Program-made: the position numbers and the translations under genes
DNA from: a virus
IMG/VR virus record: IMGVR_UViG_3300007554_000447
Span: 1-32,833 of that record
Length of the DNA stretch: 32,833 nucleotides
Direction: 5' to 3' (one strand)
Notes under the pieces: generated by a model
What the model was told of the DNA's origin: nothing
Seen by the model: only the letters and a program-made list of their open reading frames with translations
The model's database searches: none
Part shown: piece after piece, positions 31,777 to 32,833 of the stretch
Layout: every line of letters starts with the position of its first letter
Numbering within the stretch: the stretch's first letter is position 1

Positions 31777-31884
31777 TTAATTATGGTTATTGTTTCGAGC
31801 TTGTCTGCCAGAGGCGTATGGACTCTCACCATATCCGTTGCCTTTAATCTTTAGAGATGCTTTATAGCTCCCTGCGGACTCCAT
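31777..31884 (-). CDS. Small protein, 35 residues, SPYASGRQARNNN motif
   Basis: ATG at 31884, GGA 9 nt upstream, 35 codons. The product (YKASLKIKGNGYGESPYASG, then RQARNNNHN) reads like a real small basic protein, and a YASG-x-QAR-N motif is something I associate with tiny cyanophage proteins, from memory only. It overlaps the preceding micro-ORF by 34 nt in another frame. Confidence 0.45.
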   Translation of the reverse strand: MESAGSYKASLKIKGNGYGESPYASGRQARNNNHN

Positions 31885-31931
31885 GGTTGAATCCAATGTT
31901 TATAGAATGATCTAAACCATTTTCTAGACAT
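31851..31931 (-). CDS. Putative 26-residue basic aromatic peptide
   Basis: ATG at 31931 overlaps the end of the previous micro-ORF (ATGTCTAG); GGGAG lies about 10 nt upstream. Product MSRKWFRSFYKHWIQPWS plus eight residues is basic and tryptophan-rich, in style like the 30-residue frame at 8111. Its far end overlaps the 35-residue frame. Coding status is uncertain. Confidence 0.3.
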   Translation of the reverse strand: MSRKWFRSFYKHWIQPWSPQGAIKHL

Positions 31932-32016
31932 TTGGACTCACTCCCAGTAAAGAAATACAAAAGACGCAAATTAGAGTCACTAGTTCTATTCTGTCTTTAA
32001 TCTTAATTGTATTCAT
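31924..32016 (-). CDS. Putative 30-residue membrane peptide
   Basis: ATG at 32016 overlaps the stop of the EF-hand gene (ATGA), so it can be translated by coupling. Basic start (NTIKIKDRIE) and one hydrophobic segment (LVTLICVFCISLLGV). Single-pass membrane micro-protein if expressed. Confidence 0.45.
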   Translation of the reverse strand: MNTIKIKDRIELVTLICVFCISLLGVSPNV

Positions 32017-32264
32017 TTTACTTTAGGACACTTGCTTTTCATAACATACTCAGAAGCTTTTTTAGCTTCCTTTCGATCTAGAAAAGAGTCTCTGTTTTTA
32101 TCGGCGTGGTTAAAAAGGTGTTTCTTAACAACACAGCCAGATGCTTTCAGCTCATTAACACTGATTAGACTGTCACGGTTTATATCAAATCGTTCCATTC
32201 TCCAGTCAGCGAATGCTGGAGTTGCTATTACGCATGCAACTAATGCGGTTACTGCTTTAGACAT
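32013..32264 (-). CDS. Secreted two-EF-hand calcium-binding protein
   Basis: 83 residues. Signal peptide MSKAVTALVACVIATPAFA cut before DW. Two 12-residue EF loops: DINRDSLISVNE (27-38) and DKNRDSFLDRKE (55-66), both with D-x-N-x-D at positions 1, 3 and 5 and Glu at 12; position 6 is Ser instead of Gly in both. Two cysteines (44 and 79) outside the loops may form a disulfide in the periplasm. Role unknown; binding Ca2+ outside the cytoplasm is well supported by the motifs. First gene of the - strand micro-cluster behind a late promoter, with GGA 7 nt before ATG. Confidence 0.85.
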   Translation of the reverse strand: MSKAVTALVACVIATPAFADWRMERFDINRDSLISVNELKASGCVVKKHLFNHADKNRDSFLDRKEAKKASEYVMKSKCPKVK

Positions 32265-32277
32265 ATATTTCCATAAA

Positions 32278-32299
32278 GTGTCATACTAGTGTCATACTA
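32278..32299. repeat. Tandem 11-bp repeat in the EF-hand gene leader
   Basis: GTGTCATACTA occurs twice in direct tandem, and the next bases (GT) continue the pattern. It lies between the late promoter and the ribosome site of the EF-hand gene, so it would be in the mRNA leader. Possible protein-binding or RNA element, or a slippage product. Confidence 0.6.
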
Positions 32300-32357
32300 G
32301 TAAGTAAAAATAAACCAACAGTGGCTAGGCCATTACGCTGATTTATAATTACCCAAC

Positions 32358-32365
32358 TATTTATA
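32358..32365 (-). promoter_or_regulatory. Late promoter (- strand) before the EF-hand gene
   Basis: TATTTATA on the + strand is an exact TATAAATA on the - strand, about 93 nt before the EF-hand ATG. It shows that this - strand cluster, unlike the early block at 19422-22936, is late. Confidence 0.65.
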
Positions 32366-32426
32366 CCATAAATGTATAAAGCATTATAAAAAAGTAATAT
32401 ATTGCCATTACTTTTCGTCATAGCCG

Positions 32427-32555
32427 CTATTCGTCGTCGAACTCCTGATTTACTTGCTCAACACGAACAACTAGCTCTTTGAGAAGTTGAACCAATTCGT
32501 AGCCAATATCTTTATCTGTTTCTGTGTCTATTTCGACATCAAATCTAATTTTCAT
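32427..32555 (-). CDS. Small acidic protein, 42 residues
   Basis: ATG at 32555 with AAGGA 6 nt upstream. MKIRFDVEIDTETDKDIGYE then a helix (LVQLLKELVVRVEQVNQEF) with an acidic end. A well-formed small gene between the EF-hand promoter and the next gene, 9 nt from the latter. No family recognised. Confidence 0.6.
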   Translation of the reverse strand: MKIRFDVEIDTETDKDIGYELVQLLKELVVRVEQVNQEFDDE

Positions 32556-32564
32556 TTTTGTTCC

Positions 32565-32816
32565 TTAGAAAGAAGATCTTCTTTGAATGTAAACATCAAC
32601 AGCAGCAGCATTAGCCATTCCACCGATAACATCTCCATGGTAAGTATGACCAATCATGTTTCCAGTTCTTTTGTTAAGAACTTTGTGGATTGGCTTTCTT
32701 GCTTTAACACAAACTCTATATCTAAGAGGATATCCTCTACGATCAACAGCTCCGGAATATTTAAGTTCTTTGTTCATGCTTTTCACGTAAGTCTTGATAG
32801 TCTCAACACTCAACAT
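32565..32816 (-). CDS. Hypothetical basic protein, possibly continuing past the right edge
   Basis: 83 residues from ATG 32816: LSVETIKTYVKSMNKELKYS, then a basic part (RRGYPLRYRVCVKARKPIHK) and GNMIGHTYHGDVIGGMANAAAVDVYIQRRSSF. The frame stays open to the window edge (five more codons) and ATG 32816 has no good ribosome site, so the true start may lie outside. No signal peptide. Function unknown. Confidence 0.65.
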   Translation of the reverse strand: MLSVETIKTYVKSMNKELKYSGAVDRRGYPLRYRVCVKARKPIHKVLNKRTGNMIGHTYHGDVIGGMANAAAVDVYIQRRSSF

Positions 32817-32833
32817 ATCTTCAGCACAAAAGA

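Noticed and set aside
32032-32289. + strand frame of 85 codons over the EF-hand gene
   Set aside because: The - strand frame has a signal peptide and two EF loops; this one has no features or ribosome site.
1-32833. CRISPR array, insertion sequence, integrase or attachment site
   Set aside because: No regularly spaced repeats, transposase or recombinase-like frame was seen; the virus looks lytic in this window.

Overview
The window is a 32.8 kb piece of an AT-rich genome of a T4-like (exo-T-even) marine myovirus. The evidence is an almost unbroken T4-order head-neck-tail block: gp13, gp14, gp15, gp16, gp17, gp18, gp19, gp20, two unnamed genes in the gp67/gp68 position, gp21, gp22 and gp23. 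A small nucleotidyltransferase gene sits between gp15 and gp16. Late promoters of the TATAAATA type precede many of these genes. The gene order, accessory genes and curli cluster resemble pelagimyophages and cyanomyophages as I remember them. The host cannot be fixed from the sequence; the CHASE2-type cyclase and the AT-rich composition would fit an alphaproteobacterium such as SAR11.

Layout. (1) 1-5126 is an adhesion island. It holds the 3' part of a FkbM-like methyltransferase, a nucleotidyltransferase-cupin fusion, three fibre-like paralogues with one shared N-terminal module and different C-termini, and two smaller proteins. (2) 5152-19172 is the structural block on the + strand. It ends in a strong UUCG-loop terminator and is interrupted only by the nucleotidyltransferase, which has its own consensus sigma70 promoter. 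(3) 19422-22936 on the - strand is an early-type block. It contains hemC, tRNA-Glu(UUC) and small phage genes, and three TTGACA-N17-TATAAT promoters drive it. (4) 23075-27994 on the + strand begins at a late promoter and is a curli-like cluster: two small membrane proteins, CsgF, CsgG, a curlin-like secreted repeat protein, a FecR-domain protein and a second curlin-like protein. (5) 28085-31569 on the + strand carries hemE, a complete CHASE2 transmembrane class III adenylate cyclase and a small exported or membrane protein. (6) 31645-32833 on the - strand is a micro-gene cluster. It includes a secreted two-EF-hand protein behind a late promoter and several proteins of 26-42 residues.

How it may work together (inference). 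Late in infection the virus appears to make an outer-membrane CsgG/CsgF pore and two curlin-like substrates. It also makes a FecR-type periplasmic protein and a membrane cyclase with a periplasmic CHASE2 sensor. This looks like a phage-encoded surface-amyloid and second-messenger module. The heme genes are split: hemC is in an early-type operon and hemE is next to the cyclase in the late direction. Curli genes in pelagimyophages have been reported, as far as I recall. The combination with FecR, the CHASE2 cyclase, hemE, hemC and a secreted EF-hand protein is the part most worth following.
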